Source: Haematococcus lacustris
Lineage: Eukaryota > Chlorophyta > Chlorophyceae > Chlamydomonadales > Haematococcaceae
Reading direction: 5' to 3'
DNA: 64,000 bases
Assembly (NCBI GenBank): GCA_030144725.1
Contig: JASKMD010000028.1
Span: 450,171-514,170 of the forward strand
Shown here piece by piece: positions 32,220-42,416 of the stretch (within the stretch, counting starts at the first letter, position 1; every line of letters starts with the position of its first letter). The notes below the pieces were generated by a model, which was given only the letters and a program-made list of their open reading frames with translations, was not told the DNA's origin and did not search any database. Made by a program: the position numbers and the translations under genes.

Positions 32220-35200
32220 TTGGTACCCTCTGACCGCTGGCACCCGCAGCAGCCTGTTAGTAGTTCACGCTGCCTATCAGCATCCACCGAACCAAAGCAA
32301 AGGCAAGTTTGCTTACGTCCGCGCGTCCACAGACGTTGCGTCCATCTCTGGGTTCGTAAACAAGGTGTGCTTGATCAACATCAACTAGCTGAGTGCACCT
32401 GTGTCGATGCGAACAGACGGCCTGCGTTTCCGCCACAGGAACTGATAAAGCGTGGTACCGTGCAGCTGGACTGCAAGTCAGATGATGCTTCCCTGTTTGA
32501 GGCAGTCCGAATTCTGCGCTGTGCGAGGCGTATGCTGATGGATGAGGAAGGCCACATGCCAGTATGGCAACCAGTGCTGGTCAAACATGCAGCAGCACCC
32601 CAGCAAGCAATACCTAAGAGCCAGCGGCCAGGAAGCCGGAACACACCTGGCCAGGCACACCATCGCAACCGTGACCTTGCCCCAGGGCGCCCTGCCACGT
32701 CCACAGCCTGGCACTCTGACACAGCTGCTGGCGTGCCGCACGATGTCAGCCCCACCGCTCCTGTAGGCAGCCTTACCTCACTGCCAACACTGCCACTGGC
32801 CTCATCAAACGGGTCCAGCATTCATGGTGGCCCAGCGGTCATGACAAACAGCCCCAGTGGCAGCCCATCTGTCCTTTGCACAGAGCGCATGGCAGGTGCA
32901 TCTGCCAATGGTCAGTGTCCCCCTGGCTGTCCACCTGCAGCTGACCTTAGCGCTGATGCTGGGCAGGCGCTGGAGGTGGGGCTGCCAGGCCAAGGCTGGC
33001 TCCTTCAGCCTCTCTTGTTCCAGCAGCAGGACACAGCAGCAGCACCACCCTCACTAACACTGCCGGTAGTCAATGCAGCAGCAGCAGCACCAGCAGTCAA
33101 CACGGCAGTCGCAGTAGCAGGAGGACTGCCTGGCAGTGCCGCATGCATCAGCCAGGTGCAAGGGTTGCTGACCATGATGCCATCTACAAGTCAGTCAGTG
33201 GCTACCCAGCCTGTTGAGCAGAACCTTGCCAGCCTCCATGCACCTGCAGCAGGCATGGGTAGGCCTGGGTATGCTGTAGGTAGCACTCCTACTGCACCTC
33301 GTCAAAATGGTGTGGTCTACTTCCCGCCCTCCAGCTTGACACTACAGCCAGCACCGGCAGCAGCACCCCCACCTCCAAAAGCAGCAGCACTGCCACCAGC
33401 AATGGCAGCAAGTGCACCCCCATCAGCAATGGTAGCACCAGCACCGCCACCAGCACCGCCACCAGCACCGCCACCAGCACCGCCACCAGCACCGCCACCA
33501 GCACCGCCACCAGCACCGCCACCAGCACCAGCAGCAGCATCGTCACCAGCACCGCCAGCAGCACCGCCACCAGCAGCAGCACCGCCACCAGCACCAGCAG
33601 CAGCACCGGCAGCAAGACCGCCACCGCCACCAGCACCGGCAGCAGCACCGCCACCAGCACCGGCAGCAGCAGCAGTGTTTGGCAACAAGGAAGTGTTCCA
33701 CCCCCAAGGGGCTTGGGTCAGCTCTGCTTTACCCAGAGGGGTCTATGTTGCAGCACAGCCTGCCGGCAACCATGCAGTCAGCCTCAGGCATTCCAAGGAG
33801 CCAAGCAACGGTGGGGCAGGTGCCAGTCCCGCCACCAGCAACGGCACCCTGCACAGTTACGGCAGGCCAAGCAGGCAAGCTGCCTGGGAGCCTGCTGCTG
33901 AAGGCCCCCTGGAGCCAGTCCCTGATGCCCAGCCCTCAGGCCTGCCTCCAGGACAGGTGGTGCTCCACATCCACAAGGTGCTGGCAGGTGCGCTGCTCAG
34001 GAAGACCTCGGGAGGCTGGAACAGAGGGCAGCTGCTGGCCAGCTTCCGCCCCACCACCCACCACCCTAACTGAACCCAACGCACCAGCCCACCCAACCCT
34101 GACCCATTTCACCACACCACCATGACCACTGGCTCAGGCAAGTATGCTGCTGGCTGCCTTACGCCTGCTGGGTAGTCTTCTATGCCTGACTGCAACCCTA
34201 ACTGCAACCCGAACTGCAGCCCGAACTGCAACCCGAACTGCAACCCTAACCCTAACCCTAACCTGTGTTGCCACCACCTTTACCCAGCGTCAGGGCAGCT
34301 GTTGACTGGCAGTGTGCCTGCCTCCCCCTGGCCTGGTGCTTTGCAGCGCAGGCCCCTGCCGGCCCAGTCACACCCTGAGAGTGACCAAGGTGGTCAACAC
34401 CCACCGGCTGGCCACCCTGGTGTCCTGCCTGCTGTCTCAGCAGCCGCAGCCAGCAGCACAGCCCTGGCCGGCTTATCCAGCCCAGGCGGCCCCTAGGCTG
34501 GTCAACAGGCGGGTCCTGCGGCCCCCAGCTGCTGCTCAAATGGGTGCAGCCAAGCCAGCGGGTCTGCCCCTGGACACGGCTGCCTTCCCCCTTGCCCCCC
34601 ACCCTCCACGCCCATCCCTGTGGGGCTTGGGGCAGGAACCAGGAGGAGGGCCAGGGGAAGGGAGGGGAGCAGTGCCAGGGGTGATGGCTGGGGCAGTCCC
34701 TCCTCCTGCTCCTACAGCAGCAAACCCAGGCCCACACGTCCCAGGCCCCCCCGTAGCTGGCCCAGCCCCCACCCCAGCCCTCCTCGCAGCAGGAGGCCAA
34801 GCCCCCATCTCAGCAAGCCAGGGTCCCCCTGCAGCCCTCAGCATCACAGCCCCCCTCAATGGAAGCCCAGCCCCCCCTGCAGCAGACATAGCCCTACCTC
34901 CCCCTCCCCCTCCCTTAGCCCCAGGCCCTCCTCCCCTAAGCCCTAAGACCCTGGCTGTCACACCAGCTATACCTAACCAGGGGCTGCTTGCCGTGCAGCC
35001 TGAGTATCCCAGCACTGCCAGCAGATGGCAGGCACCCGTCCCCCAGCTGCTTAATGGATCCGCTTCTGCCTCGGTGCAAATACACCAGCTCCCGGCGGAC
35101 CAGCTGCTGCCCAGCTGCTTGCCTCCCCTCCCTGGCCTGCTGCCGATTGTTGGCTTCCAGCCTGCTGGGGGGCAGCAGCTGGCGGAAGGGGTGCAAGGGT

Positions 35201-37126
35201 GGGGGGCAGCTGGGGTGGCACAGCAGCAGACAGCTGGGCAGCCAGGGCAGGGAGGGCAGGGGTGGCAAGCAGGGGGGCTGCAGGGGCAGGGGCAGGGGCA
35301 GGCAGGGGAACCGCCAGGGATAGGTTCAGCCCAGCCCAGCCTTCTTCCACCTCTTCCTAACCCTAGTCAGCCGCAGCAGCAGCAGCACCGGCAGGGGCAG
35401 GGGCACAGGCAACAGCAGCATCCCCAGCAGTGGGCACAGGGCCAGCAGGGGCAGCAGGGCCAGCAGCAGGGCCAGCAGCAGCAGCAGCAGCAGCAGGGTT
35501 TGCTCACTCAAACCCACCCACCTGCTTCCCTATGGCCCAAGCCCCCCTCCCCGCCCCCCTGGCCTTTGCCGCCTCCGCAGCTCCTTCCGCTACCCAGCTT
35601 GCCCTCTCCACCTGCCCACCCTTTGCAGCAGCAATCCAACCAGCCCGTGGTGCTACAGTGGCCGCCGCATCAGGGGCGCGAGCAGCCAGGCCCACCCTCC
35701 CCCCTTGCCCCTGGTCTGGTGGCGTTGGAAAGCTTGGGCCATGAAGCCGCCGTGGTCACCTTCAAGGTGGGGCCCATGCAGGCCCATGTGCTGCATGGGG
35801 TCCGCATGACACATTTCTGCATGTCCCTGAACTGTCCTAGTCAATTACAGGATCAGTCAAGGGCGGGGATAGCTATTGCTGGGACTGCCTGCTGAAAGCT
35901 GCCTGCCTGAGCTGCCCTGCCTTTGTGTGCCCTGTCCTGCTCAGCACCCGTCCTCCCATGTCTTCCCTGCTCGCACCTAGCGCCCTTGTACCCCTCTCCT
36001 CCCATTCCCCTCCCCATCCTCCTCCCTCGCCCTCCCTCCCTTGCGCTCCCTAACCTCCTTTCCCCCTCTCTTGCCTCCCTTCCCCTCCCTCCTATCACCT
36101 GCCTCCTCTTTTCTCAGCAGCCTCCTTTCCACCTCTCCCTTCCCCAACCGCCCTGCCCACCCCACCTCCCCTTCCCTGTCCCTCAGGCCATCATCACCTG
36201 CCGGCAGCTGCTGCGGGCTCGTGGCCGCGACCTGGCGGTGGTGCTGGAGACCGAGGAGCGCTGGCTTGGCCCAGGCAGGCCCCTCGACAGCACCGTGTGC
36301 AACAGGTGCAACAGGGGCAGGGCACCAGTGTGTGTGGGAACTCCTCCTCCAACCAGCCACACCCCCTGGGTAGCACAGCCCCTAGCTTGACTCCTATTGA
36401 AAGCCCTACGACGCCCAGCTCGCTCCAACACCTAGCTTGGTCTCCAGACTCTGCAACTCATAAAGTCACACACTAGAGTTTTTCCCTGTTTAACCCAGGT
36501 GCATGACTCACAGCGCAAAGTGGCATGGCTCAGGTTCACGCCTCAACACACACCTCAACTTGCCTTTCACGAGTCGGACTGGAGTCGGGGTCGAACCTGA
36601 TCTACATGCTGGGCAAGGGATTCTCAGCTGTGCACTGACCTACCCTTCTTGTCACTGTGGCATCCCTAACCTTGCATTGCTGCAAGCCCGCCCAGCTGCC
36701 TGTGCTGCCTGCAGGTTTGTGATCATGGAGCTGCAGCAGCCAAGCCAGCCAGGCCAGCCAGGCCATGCACGCAAGGTTAGCTTCAACCACAGCTTGACCC
36801 ACACCCTCGACATACACAGGCGGATGCACCACAACAGGGGTGCCACTCAGCCGCAGCCCCTAACACCACCTTTGAGCCAGGCGCCTCAGCGGCAGCCAGG
36901 ACCAGCATTAGGCCGGGGGCTGGCTGGGGCAGGTCAGGGTCTTCAGGGCCAGGTAGTGGTGCAGCAGGCAGGGGCGGTGCAGCAGGCAGGGGCGGTGCAG
37001 GGCCAGTCAGTTCTGGAGCAGGGTGTGGCGAACGTGCCCCCTGCCCTGCTGCCTCCCCCTGCTGGTGTGCTGTCACCGCTCCAAGCCAGTCTGCCGGCTG
37101 GCTCCCACAGTGGGACCTGGTCCTGA
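32220..37126 (+). CDS. Large Pro/Ala/Gln-rich protein of unknown function (central single-copy gene)
   Basis: Not recognised. A long frame, open 32220-34073, begins with a more ordinary stretch (PPQELIKRGTVQLDCKSDD, SLFEAVRILRCARRML, VWQPVLVKHA) and then turns low-complexity, with PAPP repeats at about 33430-33670. The frame at 34312-35766 is Pro/Gln-rich with a poly-Gln run (about 35460-35505). Well-supported splices follow: a donor at VVTFK|GTGGGG (35766), exon 36187-36305 (AIITCRQLLRARGRDLAVVL), and exon 36715-37126 (FVIMELQQPSQPG, then Gln/Val-rich, TGA). Phases close. The true start and the 34.0-34.3 kb junction are unresolved; the first in-frame ATG is near 32530. Sequence style suggests a disordered nuclear or scaffold protein (inference). 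It is the only gene of the inverted-duplication centre without a second copy. Confidence 0.5.
34189..34264. repeat. Telomere-like CCCTAA / AACTGCAACCC repeats
   Basis: Tandem AACTGCAACCC(T/G) units followed by three perfect CCCTAA hexamers, in a likely intron of the central gene. Too short to be a fused telomere; possibly a repaired break or a random microsatellite. Confidence 0.65.
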
Positions 37127-38436
37127 TCAGGCAAGGTTGCAGTTGTGACAGTTGATTAGGCAGAAGGCCCCTGAGTGTACCTTCCAGACAGCCCAGTAAG
37201 ACAGCTAGTCCCGGCCAATGGGCAGTAAGACAGCTATTCCTGGCCAATGGGCAGGGCAAGCACCGCACTAGGCCTCCTGGTCATGCAAAGCTTGCATGCA
37301 GCCAGCTAGTCATGCTCTGGTCACATGCTAGCTTGGTCACATGCTCTGTTAGTGAAGTTCTTGACTAAGCCCAGCTTCACTTTAATCGAGACGGCCGGGA
37401 CCCTGGCACCCTTCTTGCTGACAGACACCACAGCATCAGCTGACCTATAGGGGCACTACCAGGGCGATCTGCTGAGCTGCTGCTTGCTGTGCGTACCTGG
37501 CAATCGTTTTTTGTTTTTTTCATGAGCCTCATGGCCGCACAGCAATGTTCATTTCTTCAGGAAAGGTGGTAGGAACCAAGCAAGTTTTGTTTACTGGTAT
37601 TTATTTGGCATGGGCTGGACCAGGAAGTAATTTTCATCAAGTATGTCCAAAGCTGTGGCTTTGCCTGCACCTGTGTGCTACCTGCACACCACTGGAGCCC
37701 CTGCACTTCGTGCATAGTAGCAATTGGACTCTGTGGAAACGAGAATGCTCAATCCGCCCCCGCCATCCTGACCCTCGCGCCTGCTGCGCGAAGTCCACAC
37801 AAGGGCGCGTCGACAGGTGCCAAGATCACATCCTCGGCTGACTTGAATAGAATAGAAACCTAGATATGTGCTGATTGATACCTGTGTTGACCGCACCTTG
37901 TTATTGGTTTACATAGCTAAGCCGCTAGACGGCTATGGCTTCTGGGCGTTTCGTTGGATGCTCTTCAGCTCCTGTAGCTTGGCAACCACGTTTGTGTTGC
38001 GATACGAAGGATGCATGAATGCAATACGAAGGACCCATGCAACACGAACGACTGGTCTTTTGCACGAACAGCTGAAAGAAAAGATGAAAGAAAACTTGGT
38101 TCTGGTGAAGGAGGTGATATCCCCAAGCTCCCTGAGCAGCCTGCTTGAGGATTACGCTGGTTCACCCGCAAGTCGCTTGCCAAGCACACGTGCATGATGA
38201 GACGTTGCACCAGGCTACCACCTGGCAAGAACTCGCTGCCAACACACACACACACACACTCACACTGCAACATGCCAGCCAAAGTGTGCCACTAGGCTGA
38301 CAGGGGCCAGGACCATGCACCATGCGGTTCCATGCATGCATTATTCACTAAGGACACTTTGCTACATACCTCACCCCGCCTCAACATCCAGCACCAACAT
38401 CAAGCATCAAACCAACATCAAGCACCAACATCCAGC
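37127..38436. other. Gene-free spacer after the central gene
   Basis: No convincing exon. A short plus frame (LHEQLKEKMKENLVLVKEV, about 38060-38130) has a protein-like look but no supporting splice sites. A CA dinucleotide run occurs at 38245-38262, and an AACATCCAGCACC-type short repeat at about 38390-38436 abuts the Fanzor flank. Confidence 0.4.
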
Positions 38437-38623
38437 ACAGTTGTTCCCCTACAATTACTACAGGGCAGGGGCTGTGTTATCTGTAATCCGGTTTGTTTGC
38501 ATGCAGCAAGCATCCGGTACCACTACGTGATTCACTAACCCAACCCGCTTGCGAAGGCTGGGCAATCTATGATGGCATGAAACACATGCTCTGATGTAGG
38601 CACACATATGCGGTGCAGATATG
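38437..38623 (-). ncRNA. Conserved Fanzor B 3' flank, candidate guide-RNA/right-end region
   Basis: Inverted, nearly identical partner of 29992-30180. It contains the same GCATG/CATGC hairpin (38575-38589). Identity to the copy A flank stops at 38437, which likely marks the element's right end. RNA status is inference. Confidence 0.3.
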
Positions 38624-41386
38624 CTACTGTGCTACAGGCTGCTGGGCTTGGGCCTTGGGGGCTCGCTCTCGCAGCTTCTTGAAGCCCAGTGCTGGGTACT
38701 CCTTGCCCTGGGCAGGAAGCCTTCCTCGGTGTTGCCACCTGCACAGCTCCAGTGGGCGCCACTTGCTCTCCCCTGCCCGCTGGAGGTTGAGGGCTGCGTT
38801 GCAGTCCCTGTCCACCCGTTTGCCCAGCTTCCCAGGGGTGGCCTGGGCCAGGTAAGGGCACCACATGAGGCCCCGCACTGGCGCCTCAAACCGCTTGCTC
38901 CAGGCTGACCGCAACAAGCGGTCCTGCACCTGACCTGGCTTGGGCTTCCAGCCTTCAAGCCTGGTGGGCTTGCTGCGGTCCAGCTCCTCCTCACAGGGCT
39001 GGGGGCTGTTCAAAGCTGAGCTGACCCTGCTGGTGCGGAACTCATCCACAGTCACCACCTTGCCTGGCACCCTGTCGGTTGGCTTGCCGCTGTTGGCCCT
39101 CTCCACCACCTTGCGGCAGGCCTGCAGCACGGCCTGGGCCCCCCACCCACCCCGGGTGCCAATGCCTGCGTTGCCAAAGAACACCACCAGCTGCTTGCGG
39201 GTCCCCCACTCCTGCTGGGACACGCTGGCTGCCTCCTCCTCCAGCTGCATGGCACACAAGGCACACAAGGCACACAATGCAGATGACATCCTTGGCAGAA
39301 CTGGGTACATGGGCACCTAGCAGGTCACATGTGGGGCAGTCATCAGCCTGTGGTCCTGCCCCTTCCCTCCTGCCCTTGGCACTCCCACCTTCTTGAAGTA
39401 GCGCTCAAGGACCATCTCTTGCGCACCATGCAGCCTCATCTTCTGCTCTGCCCACTTGGGATGCAGGTACTCCCCCCACACTGCATCCCAAGTGGCCAGG
39501 GTGACAGCCACATGCCGCTGGATGGCCACCAGGGAGGTGCCTGCTGGGGTGGCTGCTGCCAGGTGCTGCAGCTCGAGCTTGATGTTCTCATTCCACCGCT
39601 GAGTGTTGTGGCGAGCCTGGATCAGGCCGCTGTCATGCTGCACCTGGCTCCTGGTCAACTTGCTCCTGTAGAAGCCTTGCAATAGGCCATCTGCACGCCA
39701 CATCCCTGAAGCTGCGCTGACTGCCTGGACGGCCCCAGGGTCCAGCCCCATGCCCATTTGAGTGGCTGGGTCAAACAGGAACGCCCGCTTGTCAGCCAGG
39801 CCGCTGCCTATGTCAGAGGGAGTGCGCTTGTTGCTGCTGCTGCTGTCAGAAGGGTCTTCAGCTGCTTGGCTGCTGTCAGAAGGGTCTGCTGCTGCTGGGC
39901 TGCTGCCAGAGGGGCCAGGGGGGTCTGCTGCTGGGCTGCTGCCTGAGGGGCCAGGGGGGTCTGCTGCTGGGCTGCTGCCAGAGGGGCCAGGGGGGGTGTA
40001 GTCCAGTGGGCGTGTGTATTGTACGCACACACTGACCCCATCAGTCAGGATTCGCCTATCAAACACAAACCCCCGGTTGGCTAGCTTGTCTACCTTGAAC
40101 ACTCTGTCCCATTGACTATAGGCAGCATGCTCAGCCTCAAAGGCTTCAGCTGTGGCTGTGGTCAGGCCTAGCTGGCTGCACACCCCATGCAAGACCCTGG
40201 TACCTATCTCGATGAAGTGAGTACCTGACCCTGCCATGGGGGTGAGGATGAAGGGTGGAGGGCAGTGTGGAACCCTAGGACCCTTGCCCCGGCCCTTGCC
40301 CTTGCCCTTTCCCTTGCCCTTGCCCCTGCCCCTGCCCTTGCCCTTGCCCCTGCCCTTGCCTTCGACTGCTGGGGGGTTAGGGTCCTGCCACTCCTCAAGG
40401 CAGCGGTTGACGTAGATGGCATACAGGATTCGCCGGTGCAGCGGCAGCTTGGTGATGGCCGGCGGCGCATCAGGGTCCTCTGGCTCCTCTGAGTCGGCTG
40501 GGGCTGCTGCCTCCTCCACATCCTCCAGCACACCGGTCAGCACATGCCGGTGGTAGGCCATGCGCTCTTGCCACTCAGGGCTCTCCAGCGGGGTGTCACG
40601 CAGCTCAGAGCTGCTGTGGTTGAGGCCATACTGGCACACCACACGCACAAACAGCTTGGCCACCTCGAGGGTGAAGCCGTACTTGGAGCGGGCTGCCTTG
40701 GCCCATAGCTTGACATAACGCTCTGCATAGCAACGCGTGAGCACAACATGCATCATGTATCGTGGAACATACATCATGAGCCCATACATAAGGAATAACC
40801 AGCAACACTATGAGCATACTTGGACATACTTGGACATACTTGGACATACTTGGCATATAGAACACAGTTGTGATTTGTATTGGCCGCCCCTCTTACCGGG
40901 GTTGGCGAACATCTCCTGCGTGCTGACAGCCATTTGCTTGGCAAGGTGGCCGATGGTGTTGGAGTCACCCAACAGTTCTGTCTTGTCAAGCTCCAACAGC
41001 TTTGCTGTGATGGCTGCGTTGTCTGGGTCAGCAAAGAAGGCCTTGGGGATGGGGCGCAGGTTCTGCCGGTGTACGGGGCCGCGCATGATTTGCTTCCAGC
41101 CTGACAGTTCGCTGGGTGAGGCGAACTCCGAAGTCCAGTCCTTGACCCTCTGTGCCAGCAGAGGGTCTAGGATGTTGAGGGGTTGGGGAGGGACTGGGGC
41201 AGGGGGGAGGGGGCGCCTGCTGGCCAGCCTGCTGCTGCTGCGCTCCTGCAGCTTGGGCTGCCAGGCAGGCTGGGCTGGGCCTGCTGCTGGACCTGATGCA
41301 AGGCTGCCAGGGAGAGGGTCCAAGGGGGCTGCACCCTGGGCTGGAGGAGGCTGCACCGAGGGAGGGGGGGGGGCCCCACCAGGCAT
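38624..41386 (-). CDS. Fanzor (eukaryotic TnpB-like RNA-guided nuclease) copy B, about 814 aa
   Basis: Near-complete Fanzor. Minus-strand exons 41386-40897, 40722-39389 and 39244-38624 join with GT/AG borders and intact phase (815 codons with stop). Order: Pro-rich N-terminus; helical region (NAAITAKLLELDKTELLG, TLEVAKLFVRVVCQYG); a long GK/GR tract (about 40276-40372); Fanzor core start FILTPMAGSGTHFIEIGTRV; beta strand FDRRILTDGVSVCVQYTRP; tandem PPGPSGSSPAAD repeats; RuvC-I MGMGLDPGAVQAVSAASG; helices; VVFFGNAGIGTRGG; RuvC-II TVDEFRTSR; RuvC-III VDRDCNAALNLQR. All three acidic residues expected of RuvC are present. The usual CxxC pair after TSR is replaced (TSRVSS), leaving CEEEL and WCP. 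The exon equivalent to copy A exon 1 is missing, and a 25-nt deletion in a C-run shifts the frame upstream, so translation would have to start at the internal ATG 41386. Confidence 0.82.
40800..40862. repeat. 10-bp tandem repeat (ACTTGGACAT) in Fanzor B intron
   Basis: Four to five copies of ACTTGGACAT between the Fanzor B exons. Because the minus strand reads GTATGTCCAA, each unit offers a cryptic GTATGT 5' splice site. Confidence 0.7.
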
Positions 41387-41639
41387 TTGCCCAGCAGCAC
41401 CAGGACCGCTTGGGACGCAAGCTTGCGCTGCTTGCGGTGAATGCCCATCCTCAGCCTGATGTGCGCCACAATCTTGTTTTTGACTGCATTACGGCCCCTG
41501 CAAAGCAACACACACACGCACGCTATCATTCGCTATTATATCATTCGCATTGCTATCCAGTACAGGTATCCCGGGACACAGTTCAGATGCGGCGTTTGGC
41601 TGCGGATCCAGTACAGGTGTCCCGGGAAATGGGGTTCAC

Positions 41640-41890
41640 ACTACTGTGCCACAGCAGGCTGCTGCTGCTGCTGCTGCTCCTGGGCCTTGGGTGGCTTGTC
41701 TTGCAGATGCTTGTAGCCCAGGCCAGGGTACTCCTTGCCCTTGGCTGGCAGAGCTCCCTGCTCTGGCCAGTAGCACAGCTCCAGCGGGCGCCACCTGCTC
41801 TCCCCAATGCGCTGCATGTTCAGCGCTGCATCGCAGTCCCTGTCCAGCCACCTGCCTGGCTGTGGTGCTGGTTTGGCTTTGGGACAAGCT
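41640..41890 (-). pseudogene. Fanzor C-terminal fragment, inverted partner of 30534-30780
   Basis: Same RuvC-III end (WLDRDCDAAL..., LELCYWPEQ, GYKHLQD, poly-Gln, TAG). It is cut immediately after the stop by a junction near 41633 with the remains of the other Fanzor's intron 1 (CCAGTACAGGTGTCCCGGG), so the downstream hairpin is lost here. Confidence 0.8.
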
Positions 41891-41963
41891 AGTACGGGAC
41901 GAGTTGCTGGTCAGGCCTCCTGTGTGAGGCTGCTATAGCTGGCGATTACAATATCCCACTGCC

Positions 41964-42281
41964 GTGTTGCTTGGTGCTGACGGCTGCAAAGGGGAAGAGG
42001 ATGTGAACGTCCTTGTTTACATAGGCACATTGTACATTCTTTACCACAAGAACACATCCACACAAGACGAAAACATTAGAATGGACATCAACATCACCAT
42101 TGGCCGTGGTGTGGTCTTGCACACGCTCCTTTCGGACTTGGTGACTGCACAGCAGATGGGTAGTCTGATGCGTTCTTGGTTGATGACATGTCGATCAGCG
42201 TTGACACAGCACACTTTCTGGCCTGGTGGGCTTGCTGCGGTCCAGCTCCTCCTCACAGGGCTGGGGGCTGTTCAAAGCTGA
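41964..42281 (+). other. Open frame of unknown function beside Fanzor fragments
   Basis: About 85 residues of protein-like sequence (LGADGCKGEEDVNVLVYIGTL, TSTQDENIRMDINITIGRG, LLSDLVTAQQMGSLMRS) that stay in frame to about 42215, then run into an inverted Fanzor piece. The partner at 30181-30457 has the frame broken. On the strand opposite to the adjacent Fanzor fragments. Unrecognised; could be a captured exon. Confidence 0.35.
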
Positions 42282-42416
42282 GCTGACCCTGCTGGTGCGG
42301 AACTCATCCACAGTCACCACCTTGCCTGGCACCCTGTCGGTTGGCTTGCCGCTTTTGGCCCTCTCCACCACCTTGCGGCAGGCCTGCAGCACGGCCTGGG
42401 CCCCCCACCCATCGTT
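42222..42416 (-). pseudogene. Internal Fanzor fragment (RuvC-II region)
   Basis: Minus-strand piece equivalent to GGWGAQAVLQACRKVVERA through TVDEFRTSRVSS to CEEELDRSKPTR of copies A/B. Both ends are sharp: 42417 joins GLR-flank sequence (equivalent to 27925) and 42221 joins the shared segment above. Confidence 0.85.

Noticed and set aside
33289..33660. Leu/Val/Ala repeat frame on the minus strand
   Set aside because: Antisense shadow of the PAPP-rich coding repeat of the central gene.
37868..38197. Plus-strand frame with LHEQLKEKMKENLVLVKEV
   Set aside because: Protein-like for only about 40 residues, without splice sites, start or homologous partner; left as part of a spacer.
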